Source: Rhodanobacter thiooxydans LCS2 (GTDB lineage: Bacteria > Pseudomonadota > Gammaproteobacteria > Xanthomonadales > Rhodanobacteraceae). Taken from it: a stretch of DNA of 37,030 bases. The stretch is taken from the NCBI RefSeq assembly GCF_000264375.1, contig NZ_AJXW01000097.1:1-37030 (forward strand), written 5' to 3'. The notes beneath the pieces are model-generated. The model had not been told where the DNA came from. It ran no database searches and saw only the letters and a program-made list of their open reading frames with translations. Below are positions 16,518 to 24,506 of this stretch, piece after piece. The position numbers and the translations under genes are program-made. Numbering within the stretch: the stretch's first letter is position 1; every line of letters begins with the position of its first letter.

Positions 16518-18239
16518 ATGAACCTGTCACGGCGTGAGTTCCTGCGCGTGCTGGCGGCGGCGTCCGTGGCCGGCATGCCGCTGGGCAAGTTGGCGTTCGC
16601 CGCCGATCGGGACGCCCGGTCGTTGTACGACGTGCCGAAGTACGGCAACGTCGGACTGCTGCATTTGACCGATACGCACGCGCAGCTGCAGCCAGTGTAT
16701 TTCCGGGAGCCCTCGCAAAACATCGGCGTCGGTGCGGTGCGCGGCAGGCCGCCGCACCTCGTGGGCGAGCATTTCCTCAAGTACTACGGCATCGCCGCCG
16801 ACACGCCCGAGGCCCACGCGCTCAGCTGCCTTGATTTCGTCGCTGCGGCAAAGCGCTACGGGAAGCTGGGGGGCTTCGCCCATCTCGCGACACTGGTGAA
16901 GCGCCTGCGCGCCGAGCGCCCGGGCTCGCTGCTGCTGGATGGTGGCGACACCTGGCAGGGCACGGGACTCGCGCTGTGGAGCCGTGGCCAGGACATGATC
17001 GACGCGCAGCTCGCACTCGGCGTCGACGTGATGACCGGCCACTGGGAGTTCACCTACGGTGCCGACCGGGTGCGCGAGGTCGTCGACGGGCCGTTCAAGG
17101 GCAAGCTCGAGTTCGTTGCGCAAAACATCCGCACTGCCGATTTCGGCGATCCGGTATTCCCGGACTACACCTTGCGGGAAGTGAACGGTGTCAGCGTCGC
17201 TGTCATCGGCCAGGCGTTTCCGTACGTGCCGATCGCGCACCCCAGTCGCTTCGTCGACGGCCTGACCTTCGGCATCCAGGACGACCGCCTGCAGCGCACC
17301 ATCGACAAGGTGCGCAAGGCTGGTGCGGTCGTGGTGGTGCTGCTTTCGCACAACGGCATGGACGTCGACCTGAAGCTCGCCTCCAGGGTGCACGGCCTCG
17401 ACGCGATCCTTGGTGGCCACACCCACGACGGCGTGCCGCGGCCCGTGGCCGTCAAGAATGCCGGCGGGCAGACGCTGGTGACCAATGCCGGCAGCAACGG
17501 CAAGTTCCTCGGCGTACTGGATTTCGACGTGCAGGGTGGCAAGGTGCGCGGCTACCACTACCGCCTGTTGCCGGTATTCGCGAACCTGCTGGAGCCCGAC
17601 ACGGCGATGCAGGCGCTGATCGATCGCCACCGCGCGCCGTACCGCGCGAAGCTGGAAGAGAAACTCGCGGTCAGCGAGGGCCTGTTGTATCGCCGCGGCA
17701 ATTTCAACGGCAGCTTCGACCAGGTCATCCTCGATGCCTTGCGCGAGGTGAAGGGCGCGCAGATCGCGTTGTCGCCCGGTTTCCGCTGGGGTACCTCGCT
17801 GCTGCCGGGTGAGTCGATCACGCGCGAGTGCCTGCTCGACCAGACGGCCATCACTTATCCGACCGCGACCGTCAACGAATACACCGGCGCCGAGCTCAAG
17901 GCCATCTTCGAGGACGTCTGCGACAACTTGTTCAACCCCGATCCCTATTACCAGCAGGGCGGCGACATGGTGCGCGTGGGCGGGATGAGCTACGCCTGCA
18001 TGCCCGGTGCGGCGAGCGGCCATCGCATCAGCGACATGCGCCTGGCCGGCGTGCCGATGGATGCGGGCAAGAAGTACAAGGTGGCGGGCTGGGCGCCCGT
18101 CGCCAGCGACCCGGGTGGCGCACCGGTGTGGGAGGTTGTCGAGCAGTACCTTGCCGCGCACCGCACGCTGGCTCCGCCCAACGTGGAGCAGCCGCGCCTC
18201 ATTGGCGAAGCCGGCAACCCGGGGATCATCGGCGCATGA
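16518..18239 (+). CDS. soxB: SoxB, thiosulfohydrolase
   Basis: A 573-residue periplasmic dinuclear-metal hydrolase that releases sulfate from SoxY-bound thiosulfonate. A Tat leader is present (SRREFLRVLAAAS). Metal and catalytic motifs of the 5'-nucleotidase-like fold appear in order: LTDTHAQLQP (D52, H54), LLDGGDTWQGTG, MTGHWEFTYG, LLSHNGMD and LGGHTHDGVP. The GHWE form is the SoxB variant of the usual GNHE. The 5'-nucleotidase C-terminal domain follows (about 380-560). Length is normal. The stop overlaps the next start by ATGA. Confidence 0.96.
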   Translation: MNLSRREFLRVLAAASVAGMPLGKLAFAADRDARSLYDVPKYGNVGLLHLTDTHAQLQPVYFREPSQNIGVGAVRGRPPHLVGEHFLKYYGIAADTPEAHALSCLDFVAAAKRYGKLGGFAHLATLVKRLRAERPGSLLLDGGDTWQGTGLALWSRGQDMIDAQLALGVDVMTGHWEFTYGADRVREVVDGPFKGKLEFVAQNIRTADFGDPVFPDYTLREVNGVSVAVIGQAFPYVPIAHPSRFVDGLTFGIQDDRLQRTIDKVRKAGAVVVVLLSHNGMDVDLKLASRVHGLDAILGGHTHDGVPRPVAVKNAGGQTLVTNAGSNGKFLGVLDFDVQGGKVRGYHYRLLPVFANLLEPDTAMQALIDRHRAPYRAKLEEKLAVSEGLLYRRGNFNGSFDQVILDALREVKGAQIALSPGFRWGTSLLPGESITRECLLDQTAITYPTATVNEYTGAELKAIFEDVCDNLFNPDPYYQQGGDMVRVGGMSYACMPGAASGHRISDMRLAGVPMDAGKKYKVAGWAPVASDPGGAPVWEVVEQYLAAHRTLAPPNVEQPRLIGEAGNPGIIGA

Positions 18240-19222
18240 CCTGGCGCGGTCCCGGCGGGCTCACGGCGTGGTGCCTCGGCTTGCTGGTGGCCCTGGTTCT
18301 GCCGGTGCACGCGGGTGATTGGGCGCCTACCGACATCGACATGCCGGTGTATCAGGTCGGCCCGCACACGTACTACGTGGAAGGCCGGCTGGATGCGGCC
18401 ACGCGCGAGAACCAGGGCTTCATTGCCAACGCCGGCTTCGTGATCACCGGCGATGGCGTGATCGTGTTCGACTCGCTGGGCTCACCGTCGCTCGCCGACC
18501 GCCTGATTGCGGAGATCCGCCAGCGTACCTCGCAACCGATCAAGATGGTGATCATCAGCCACTACCACGCCGATCACTTCTACGGCACCCCGGCGCTGCG
18601 CGCGGTGGGTGCGAAGGTGTGGGTGGACGTGCGTGCCAAGGCTTATCTCGGCTCCGAGGCGGCATTGCAGCGGGTCACCGAACGCCGTGCGCTGATCGGC
18701 AAGTACCTTGGTGCCGATTTCAAGCTGCCGCTGCCCGATCGCTGGATCGACCACAACGACTCGTTCAAGATGGGTGCGGTCACGCTGTCGCTGCACCGTT
18801 TCGGGCCGGCGCATTCGCCCGAAGACCTCGGCATGCTGGTCGAACCCGACAACGTGCTGTACTCGGGCGACGTGATCTATGCCGGCCGCGCGCCGTTCAT
18901 CGGCCCGGATTCGGACACGCACCACTGGCTCGTCGCCATCGACGAAGTGCTGGCCCTGCATCCGCGCGTGATGGTGCCGGGTCATGGCCCGGCATCCACC
19001 GATCCGCGCCAGGACGCGCAATTCACCCGCGGCTACATCGAGTACCTGCGCACGCAGATGGGCAACGCGGTGCGCAACTGGCAGAGCTTCGACGACGCCT
19101 ATGCGCAGACCGACTGGTCACGCTTCAAGAGCGTGCCGACCTTCGATGCCGCCAACCGCCTGAACGCCAACTCAACCTACTTGCAGATGGAACAGGAATG
19201 GCTCAAGCAGGGCAAGCCGTGA
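18236..19222 (+). CDS. SoxH-like metallo-beta-lactamase-fold protein
   Basis: A 328-residue exported hydrolase-fold protein with a signal peptide (about 1-26). The metal motif SHYHADH near residue 105, FGPAHSPEDLGML near 185, YSGDVIY near 207 and PGHGP near 247 give the expected ligand set of the metallo-beta-lactamase superfamily. Proteins of this sort at the end of sox clusters are called SoxH; their reaction is not established. The start overlaps the soxB stop by ATGA, so it is the last coupled gene of the run, converging on the CsoR-family gene eight bases beyond its stop. Confidence 0.85.
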   Translation: MTWRGPGGLTAWCLGLLVALVLPVHAGDWAPTDIDMPVYQVGPHTYYVEGRLDAATRENQGFIANAGFVITGDGVIVFDSLGSPSLADRLIAEIRQRTSQPIKMVIISHYHADHFYGTPALRAVGAKVWVDVRAKAYLGSEAALQRVTERRALIGKYLGADFKLPLPDRWIDHNDSFKMGAVTLSLHRFGPAHSPEDLGMLVEPDNVLYSGDVIYAGRAPFIGPDSDTHHWLVAIDEVLALHPRVMVPGHGPASTDPRQDAQFTRGYIEYLRTQMGNAVRNWQSFDDAYAQTDWSRFKSVPTFDAANRLNANSTYLQMEQEWLKQGKP

Positions 19223-19230
19223 CCTGTGAC

Positions 19231-19500
19231 TCAGGCGAACTTCACCAGCAGGCGCATGAGTTCGCCGGTCGACTCGCGGACCGTCGCGGGGCTTGGTTCC
19301 TCGTCCACGTGGCTCAACAGGCTGCATGCCAGCATTTCATAGAAGGCGCGATCCAGGGCGCGCCGCGCTGCGGTCATCTGCATCGCGATGTCTTCGCAAT
19401 CGGCGCCGCCTTCGACCAGCGCCTTGATGCCCCGCAGTTGGCCTTCGACGCGTGCAAGGCGCAACGCGACCTTCTTGCGGCTTTCGCCGATCTCCTGCAT
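19231..19500 (-). CDS. CsoR/RcnR/FrmR-family (DUF156) repressor, CstR-like candidate
   Basis: An 89-residue all-helical repressor. The family core VALRLARVEGQLRGIKALVEGG (residues 11-32) is intact, and C35 occupies the conserved first ligand position. The later ligand positions of CsoR (H61 and C65 in the Mycobacterium protein) are S60 and H64 here, while a second cysteine sits at C59. This is not the copper C-H-C set nor the exact CstR pair, so the inducer may be persulfide or another thiol-reactive species. Start 19500 has GGAGG five bases upstream; an upstream in-frame GTG/ATG would add an unrelated tail. It probably binds the three ATACC-N6-GGTAT sites of the island. Confidence 0.88.
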   Translation of the reverse strand: MQEIGESRKKVALRLARVEGQLRGIKALVEGGADCEDIAMQMTAARRALDRAFYEMLACSLLSHVDEEPSPATVRESTGELMRLLVKFA

Positions 19501-19799
19501 GGCTGCCTCCAAACTGATTTCCGATGGGTGCTCCGCACGCCAGCACGCGCGAACCGACGTCACATTCTCTCACGGAGCGAGTTGGTACTGGCGCCTGAAC
19601 CTGAAGGACGTCCGCGCCGGGTGGCGTGATGCGTCGACCCGATGGCGCAAGGGGGCGCCACGCGGTAGGGGGAGACGCGGCAAAGGGTGAAAAGACCGTG
19701 GGTGTCGCACGCTGCAGCAGCAGGGCAGCTCGCCTCTTTGCGAGTCTGCAGAGCCAATGTTTCCGCGCTGTTCCATGAACTGATGAAGGGGGCAACACC

Positions 19800-21116
19800 A
19801 TGCAATCGCAGTATTCCACACGCTTCCGTTCCGACACCTGCCGCGCGACTTTTCGCCGCACCGCCTTGTTGATCGCGCTCGCGAGCGTCGCTTCGGGGGC
19901 TCATGCAACCGACGGTTATTTCACGCACGGCTATGGCATGCAGGCATCGGGCCGCGGCGGAGCCTCGCTGGCATTCACCGACAACGCCTTCGGCGGCGCC
20001 AACAACCCCGCGACGATGGTGTTCTCCGGTAACCGGCTCGAATTGGGCCTCACCGCCTTTACTCCGCGGCGTTCCGCGTCGCGCAGTGGCCTCGGGCCCG
20101 GACTCGACGGTTCGGTGTCGAGCAACCGGAAATGGTTCGGCATTCCCGAGTTTGGCTACAACCACATGCTGAGCGACCAACTTGCGCTGGGCGTCACGGT
20201 GTACGGCAATGGCGGCATGGACACCGATTATCCCGGCGGCACCTTCAACTGCGGCATGGGATCCGCCAACATGCTGTGCGGGCAGGGTCACCTTGGCGTC
20301 GACCTGATGCAATTGGTCGTCGCGCCGACCGTTGCCTATGCAATCACGCCGCGCCAGTCGATCGGCGTCTCACCGCTGTTCGTGTACCAGAGCTTCAAGG
20401 CATTCGGCCTGCAGGCATTCGCGGGCACGCCAGGGTTGTCCGCTGATCCCTCCAGGGTTACCGACAAAGGTCGCGATTCCTCCACCGGCGGCGGCCTGCG
20501 CCTCGGTTACTACGCAAGGCTGAGCGACGATTTCTCGATCGGCGCGACGTATGCGATGAAGGTGCGCATGAGCCGCTTCTCCGATTACGCGGGCCTGTTT
20601 GCCGAACGCGGCCGCTTCGATATCCCGAGCAACTACGGGGCCGGCTTCGCCTGGACGCCGTCGCGCGGCGTGAAGCTGGCGCTCGACTACATGCGCATCA
20701 ACTACAGCGACGTGCCTGCGGTGGGCGACTCCAGCCTACGGCCGACGCAGCTTGGATCGGCCAACGGGCCCGGGTTCGGCTGGCAAGACGTCAACGTGTG
20801 GAAACTCGGCGCGGAGTGGGCGAGTTCAGATCGCTGGACCTGGCGGGCCGGCTACAACCACACCGGCAACCCGATCCGCGGCAGCGACGTCACCTTCAAC
20901 ATCCTTGCGCCGGGCGTGGTCACCAACCACGTGACGCTCGGCTTCACGCACAAACTGGCCTCGGGTAATGAGCTGACCATGGCCTACATGCACGCCTTCA
21001 CGCACAGCGTATCCGGCGCCTCGATCCTGCCGGTGTTCATGGGCGGCATGCCCGCCGGCACCGAGAAGATCTCGATGCGCGAGGACTCCCTGGGCATCCA
21101 GTACGCCTGGAAGTAG
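19800..21116 (+). CDS. FadL/OmpP1/TodX-family outer membrane channel
   Basis: A 438-residue outer membrane protein with a signal peptide ending near ASGAHA (about residue 38) and a mature start TDGYFTHGYG. The N-terminal hatch region shows the family NPATMVFSGNRLELGLTAF signature, and the remainder alternates like a 14-strand barrel, ending in the aromatic-basic IQYAWK. FadL proteins pass hydrophobic molecules, classically long-chain fatty acids. Here it lies alone between the sulfur regulator and the tsd genes, so passage of hydrophobic sulfur (polythionates, S8, polysulfide) is an attractive but untested guess. GGGGG eight bases before ATG 19800 supports the start. Confidence 0.85.
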   Translation: MQSQYSTRFRSDTCRATFRRTALLIALASVASGAHATDGYFTHGYGMQASGRGGASLAFTDNAFGGANNPATMVFSGNRLELGLTAFTPRRSASRSGLGPGLDGSVSSNRKWFGIPEFGYNHMLSDQLALGVTVYGNGGMDTDYPGGTFNCGMGSANMLCGQGHLGVDLMQLVVAPTVAYAITPRQSIGVSPLFVYQSFKAFGLQAFAGTPGLSADPSRVTDKGRDSSTGGGLRLGYYARLSDDFSIGATYAMKVRMSRFSDYAGLFAERGRFDIPSNYGAGFAWTPSRGVKLALDYMRINYSDVPAVGDSSLRPTQLGSANGPGFGWQDVNVWKLGAEWASSDRWTWRAGYNHTGNPIRGSDVTFNILAPGVVTNHVTLGFTHKLASGNELTMAYMHAFTHSVSGASILPVFMGGMPAGTEKISMREDSLGIQYAWK

Positions 21117-21221
21117 TCGGCACGGATCCAGAACGGCCAGTCCGCCACGGGCGACCGCGGTGGACTGACGTGCGGGCAACGCAGCGCAGTGGTCACGCGT
21201 GCCACTGCGCCACGCGCGTCA

Positions 21222-22163
21222 TTACTGGTCGCGCGGCGGAGTGCCGGTTCCCAGCAGGTGGCCGTTGATTTCGATGCCGTAGAGCGACCACTTGCTGTCG
21301 TGGTGCCGCTTGCGGGTAGCGGCGATGCTGTCCTTGAAGCGCGGATCCTGCGGTCGCTCGTGCGCGTTCATGAACATCGCCGCGTCCCATGCGTCCTGGT
21401 CGGTCAAGGTGCCGCCGCGGCTGAAGGGCATGTTGGCCTTGATGAACGCCGCCGCGTTGTCGATGTTGCCCATCCCGGCGCCCCAGTTGAAGGATTCCGG
21501 ACCCCACAGCGGCGGGAACACAAACTTGCCGGCCACCTGCTGGCCCTCGCCGTTGGTGCCGTGGCACAACGCGCAATGGCTTGCGTAGACCTTTTGCCCG
21601 CGCGCGTAGCTGGGTGGCAGTGGCGGCTTGAAGCCTTCCTTGGGATAGCCCCAGCCGGCGAGGTCCTTGCCGGTGGGCGCACCGCTTGCAAGCCAATACG
21701 AATAGGCAGTCAGCGCCCGGATGACTTCGCTGTCCTCCGCTGGTGCCTTGCCGTTCATGCTGTACTGGAAGCAGCCGCGCAGGCGATCGGCGAAGCTGTT
21801 GACCTTGTCGTCCTTGGCGCGGTAGCGGGGGTAGCGCACGTAGGCGGCCCACATCGGCGCCGAGTTGGCGCGTCGCCCGGCATCGAGGTGACAATTCTGG
21901 CAGTTGAGGCCGTTGCCGACGTAGGGTTGGGCGTGGCGGGTCGTATCCGTAAAAATGTCACGACCCTTCCGCACCAAGGCCCCGAACGGGTCGTCCGGAA
22001 TGGCTGAGTCGGGTGGTGGCGTGAAGGTGGGCAACGCCGCGACCGCCGGCTCGGTTGCGGGATGGTCGACGGCCGTGTGGGATGCTTGTCCGCTGGAGCG
22101 CGCCGCCAACGGCACGATCACGATGGCCAGTGCGATGACCGCGATGCGGGGTGCGGGTTTCAT
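21222..22163 (-). CDS. tsdA: Thiosulfate dehydrogenase TsdA
   Basis: A 313-residue periplasmic diheme cytochrome that joins two thiosulfates into tetrathionate and passes two electrons on. Signal peptide about 1-24. Heme 1 is C88QNCH92 in the TsdA segment GNGLNCQNCHLDAG, and C131 in RLRGCFQYSMNG matches the unusual cysteine heme ligand of TsdA. Heme 2 is C197ALCH201. WAAYVRYPRYR and GPESFNWGAGMGN are further family stretches. Start 22163 overlaps the tsdB stop by ATGA and has GGAGG upstream, so TsdB and TsdA are coupled. It supplies a thiosulfate route that needs no SoxAX. Confidence 0.92.
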   Translation of the reverse strand: MKPAPRIAVIALAIVIVPLAARSSGQASHTAVDHPATEPAVAALPTFTPPPDSAIPDDPFGALVRKGRDIFTDTTRHAQPYVGNGLNCQNCHLDAGRRANSAPMWAAYVRYPRYRAKDDKVNSFADRLRGCFQYSMNGKAPAEDSEVIRALTAYSYWLASGAPTGKDLAGWGYPKEGFKPPLPPSYARGQKVYASHCALCHGTNGEGQQVAGKFVFPPLWGPESFNWGAGMGNIDNAAAFIKANMPFSRGGTLTDQDAWDAAMFMNAHERPQDPRFKDSIAATRKRHHDSKWSLYGIEINGHLLGTGTPPRDQ

Positions 22164-22828
22164 GGCTTGCCTCCTTGGTCTCCCGCTGGCTGTGCGGCAA
22201 ACCATGCGGAAACGGCCTGGATATCTGCGTCGCTGAGCGCCGATGCGACGTGTTGCATCAACCCCAGCGGTTCGTTCTTGCGTGTGCCGCTGCGCCAGTC
22301 GCGCAATTGGTTGGCGATGTAGACCGCCGACTGACCGGCCAACGGCGGGAAATTCGTGCCGACGCCCACGCCGTGCGGACCGTGGCACTGCACGCAACCA
22401 GGAACCTGCTGGTCCCACATGCCGCGGGTCGCCAGCTGCTCGCCGCGGGCGCGATCGGTGTTGCTGTCGGCGGCTGGTCGTTGCGTCGCGGCAGGCAACG
22501 GCATGCGGGCGTAATAGGTGGCCAATGCCTGGCGCTCGGCTGCAGTGAGCGACTTTGCGATCGGCGCCATCGTCGTGTTGGCGCGCGAACCGTCGGCAAA
22601 ACTGTCGAGCTGGCGCCGCAGGTAGGCGGTGTCATGATGCGCCAGGAGCGGGAAACCGGCGGCGGCCTGACCACCGCCATCGGCGCCGTGGCAGCTTGCG
22701 CAGGGCGGCGCTCCGTGCCCGTTTCCCGCAGCGACGATATGCGCGGCATCGGGGGTGGTTGCGCCCGACGCGGCGGCGCACAACACCAGCGATGCGCCGA
22801 AGATCAACAACCGGTTGCGAGTATGCAT
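22160..22828 (-). CDS. tsdB: Diheme cytochrome c (TsdB, electron acceptor of TsdA)
   Basis: A 222-residue periplasmic cytochrome of the c4-like diheme type, with a signal peptide (about 1-23) and heme sites C43ASCH47 and C145VQCH149. Each half has a methionine ligand candidate (NTTMAPIAKSL and GLMQHVASAL). Gene position directly before and overlapping tsdA is that of TsdB, which relays electrons from TsdA to terminal oxidases. GGGGAAG precedes ATG 22828. It is the third gene of a four-gene minus-strand run. Confidence 0.88.
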   Translation of the reverse strand: MHTRNRLLIFGASLVLCAAASGATTPDAAHIVAAGNGHGAPPCASCHGADGGGQAAAGFPLLAHHDTAYLRRQLDSFADGSRANTTMAPIAKSLTAAERQALATYYARMPLPAATQRPAADSNTDRARGEQLATRGMWDQQVPGCVQCHGPHGVGVGTNFPPLAGQSAVYIANQLRDWRSGTRKNEPLGLMQHVASALSDADIQAVSAWFAAQPAGDQGGKP

Positions 22829-22909
22829 CGAGCGTGCTTCCCCTGAAGAGCTTCCGGGTACGCGCCGCGTGACAAGCGCGCGCGGATCAGTGTCGGAGCC
22901 GTCACACAC

Positions 22910-23500
22910 TCACAGTTGCATCAAGGCGTAGCCCTTGAGTTGCAGCTCGGTGATCGTGGTTACGCCGGATAGTGCCACGGGAACGTCGTGGTCGATCCAC
23001 TCGAACTGGTATTTGTACTCCGCCACGGCCTGGCCGCACACCACGATGTCCACCCCGGCCTTGCGCAGCTCGTGGATGATCGGCAGGTTCGGGTTGTGCA
23101 CCAGAAACGCATCCTCGTAATGCTTGTCGTCAAGCATCGCGGGCGTCGCCGCGCCGTAGGCGATCGCGACGAAGTGAAGGTTCTTCAGGGGCACGCCGGC
23201 CGCGGTGAAAAGGTTGACCGCGCGCGCCACGCGTTCGACAGCCGGACTGACCTTGCTCGGGTCGTCGCTGCCGCGGGTCATGGCGAACACCACTTTGTAG
23301 GTGGCCTTCGGGTCGGGCATGAACGACGAGCCCTTGGGCACCGGGTGGATCTCCCCGCCGCTGGTGATGACGCCGGTGTGCCAGCCAGCCGCGTTGGCGT
23401 TGTCAGCGGTGGCCGATGTGGCGGTGCCAGCGGCGGCACCGAACGACAGGCTGAGCGCGAGCAGTCCAAGCAGGGCCAGGGTGGATGGGGCATGGTGCAT
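22910..23500 (-). CDS. Periplasmic DsrE-family protein
   Basis: A 196-residue exported protein with a signal peptide (about 1-24) and a DsrE/DsrF-like domain (about 68-196). The segment DIVVCGQAVAEYKY contains C155 at the place of the sulfur-binding cysteine of DsrE-like proteins. Cytoplasmic DsrE passes persulfide sulfur; secreted versions with this CGQ motif are common near sulfide and thiosulfate genes and have no fixed function. GGAG precedes ATG 23500. It lies 67 bases after the psiE-like gene and 81 bases before tsdB, in the same direction. Confidence 0.82.
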   Translation of the reverse strand: MHHAPSTLALLGLLALSLSFGAAAGTATSATADNANAAGWHTGVITSGGEIHPVPKGSSFMPDPKATYKVVFAMTRGSDDPSKVSPAVERVARAVNLFTAAGVPLKNLHFVAIAYGAATPAMLDDKHYEDAFLVHNPNLPIIHELRKAGVDIVVCGQAVAEYKYQFEWIDHDVPVALSGVTTITELQLKGYALMQL

Positions 23501-23567
23501 GGCATTTCTCCACGGGATCAGGGGGTGATACGGCAGCGACGGCGGCACGCGGATGGCCATCCAAGCA

Positions 23568-23996
23568 TCAACTGATGGTGCGGGAATGACCGTTCTCGTC
23601 GAGGTAGGGATAGCGGGTGTGGCCGTACCGGACCAGCAGTACCGCCACGCCCAACAGCAGGATCGCACCCGCCTCGGCGAGGATGTCGAGCGAGGTCAGT
23701 TTGGTGGAGTCGAGCATCATGTGTCGCGCCAGCGCGACCATCGCGACATACAGCGGCATCCGGACCGGCAGTCGGCCCGTGTGCCAGTACACGCTGCTCA
23801 TGGTCACGATCTCGAGATAAATGAAGAGCAGCAGCAAGTCCGTCACCGACACACTGGCGTTGTGCATCATCGAGCGCACTTCCTGTGCGGCGGCTACCAC
23901 CGTCGCCATCAGTACCAGCAGCAGGCCGGCATACTCGATTGCGGCAAACATGTGTTTGCCGTGTCGCTTGATGGCGGGCATCGGGAGCTCTGGCAT
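23568..23996 (-). CDS. PsiE-family membrane protein
   Basis: A 142-residue inner-membrane protein with four hydrophobic segments, matching the phosphate-starvation-inducible PsiE family (GLLLVLMATVVAAAQEV near residue 26; LLLLFIYLEIVTMSSVYW near 55; ALARHMMLDST near 87). The family has no defined function. GGAG eight bases before ATG 23996 fixes the start. It is the first gene of a run psiE-like, dsrE-like, tsdB, tsdA, all on the minus strand, with a promoter and CsoR-type operator about 310 bases upstream. A membrane role in sulfur or redox control is only suggested by its company. Confidence 0.78.
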   Translation of the reverse strand: MPELPMPAIKRHGKHMFAAIEYAGLLLVLMATVVAAAQEVRSMMHNASVSVTDLLLLFIYLEIVTMSSVYWHTGRLPVRMPLYVAMVALARHMMLDSTKLTSLDILAEAGAILLLGVAVLLVRYGHTRYPYLDENGHSRTIS

Positions 23997-24300
23997 CGGT
24001 ATTCTCCGTAGCTTGCGGATCGAATCGATACGGCTCCATGCCATGCAGGGTGTGGCCAGCGGCACGGATTCCGGGACTGAAGGCCGGTGCGGTGCTGCGG
24101 CGGCCGATGGGTTGCGGCACGTCGGCGCGTGTATGCCTGGTGACAGTCGATGACAGCGGCGTCGACACAGTTTCGCGGTCACGGAGGGCCGCGTGGGAAT
24201 GCTCATGCATGTGGTGGTTCGAGGCCAAGACCCCCCTCCGGAGTTGACCACAGCCAAGACTGCGCAGCGGCGCCGCATGTGTATGTCCGGAATGTATCAC

Positions 24301-24316
24301 ACACCCCCGGGGGTAT
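24301..24316 (-). promoter_or_regulatory. CsoR/CstR-type operator over the psiE-tsd promoter
   Basis: ACACCCCCGGGGGTAT matches ATACC-N6-GGTAT with one substitution and the same spacing as the two other sites. It overlaps a minus-strand -10 candidate, TAATAC (complement of 24313-24318), which lies 16 bases from a -35 candidate TTGCAA (24335-24340), so binding would block RNA polymerase. Confidence 0.65.
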
Positions 24317-24340
24317 TAAAGCACGCCCCCGCTTTTGCAA
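24313..24340 (-). promoter_or_regulatory. Candidate sigma-70 promoter of the psiE-dsrE-tsdBA unit
   Basis: Minus strand TTGCAA (24340-24335), 16-base spacer, TAATAC (24318-24313). Transcription would start near 24306, giving a leader of about 310 bases before the psiE-like start. Confidence 0.45.
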
Positions 24341-24477
24341 ACGCGGTTGACGCATGCATCTGTCGGAGGATGCCGAGGCCAGGCTGACCTGCCTCTGTCT
24401 CCATGCCACGGACGAGTGCACGGTGGGGCTGGTGCCGAGGCTCCGCACGACCTGTAATGATCGCAGTTTCGCTTCGT

Positions 24478-24506
24478 GCCGACGCGCTTCACTGGAGCGC
24501 GTCGGC
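24478..24506. repeat. Perfect 11-bp hairpin
   Basis: GCCGACGCGCT (24478-24488) and AGCGCGTCGGC (24496-24506) enclose a 7-base loop. No T-run follows on either side. It may insulate the sulfur island from mrfA or be a palindromic repeat element; a second copy was not seen. Confidence 0.5.

Noticed and set aside
21222..22163. Reading TsdA as the missing SoxA
   Set aside because: The N-terminal heme context GNGLNCQNCHLDAG and the C131 ligand motif RLRGCFQYSMNG belong to TsdA; the SoxA active-site cysteine pattern near a C-terminal heme is not present.
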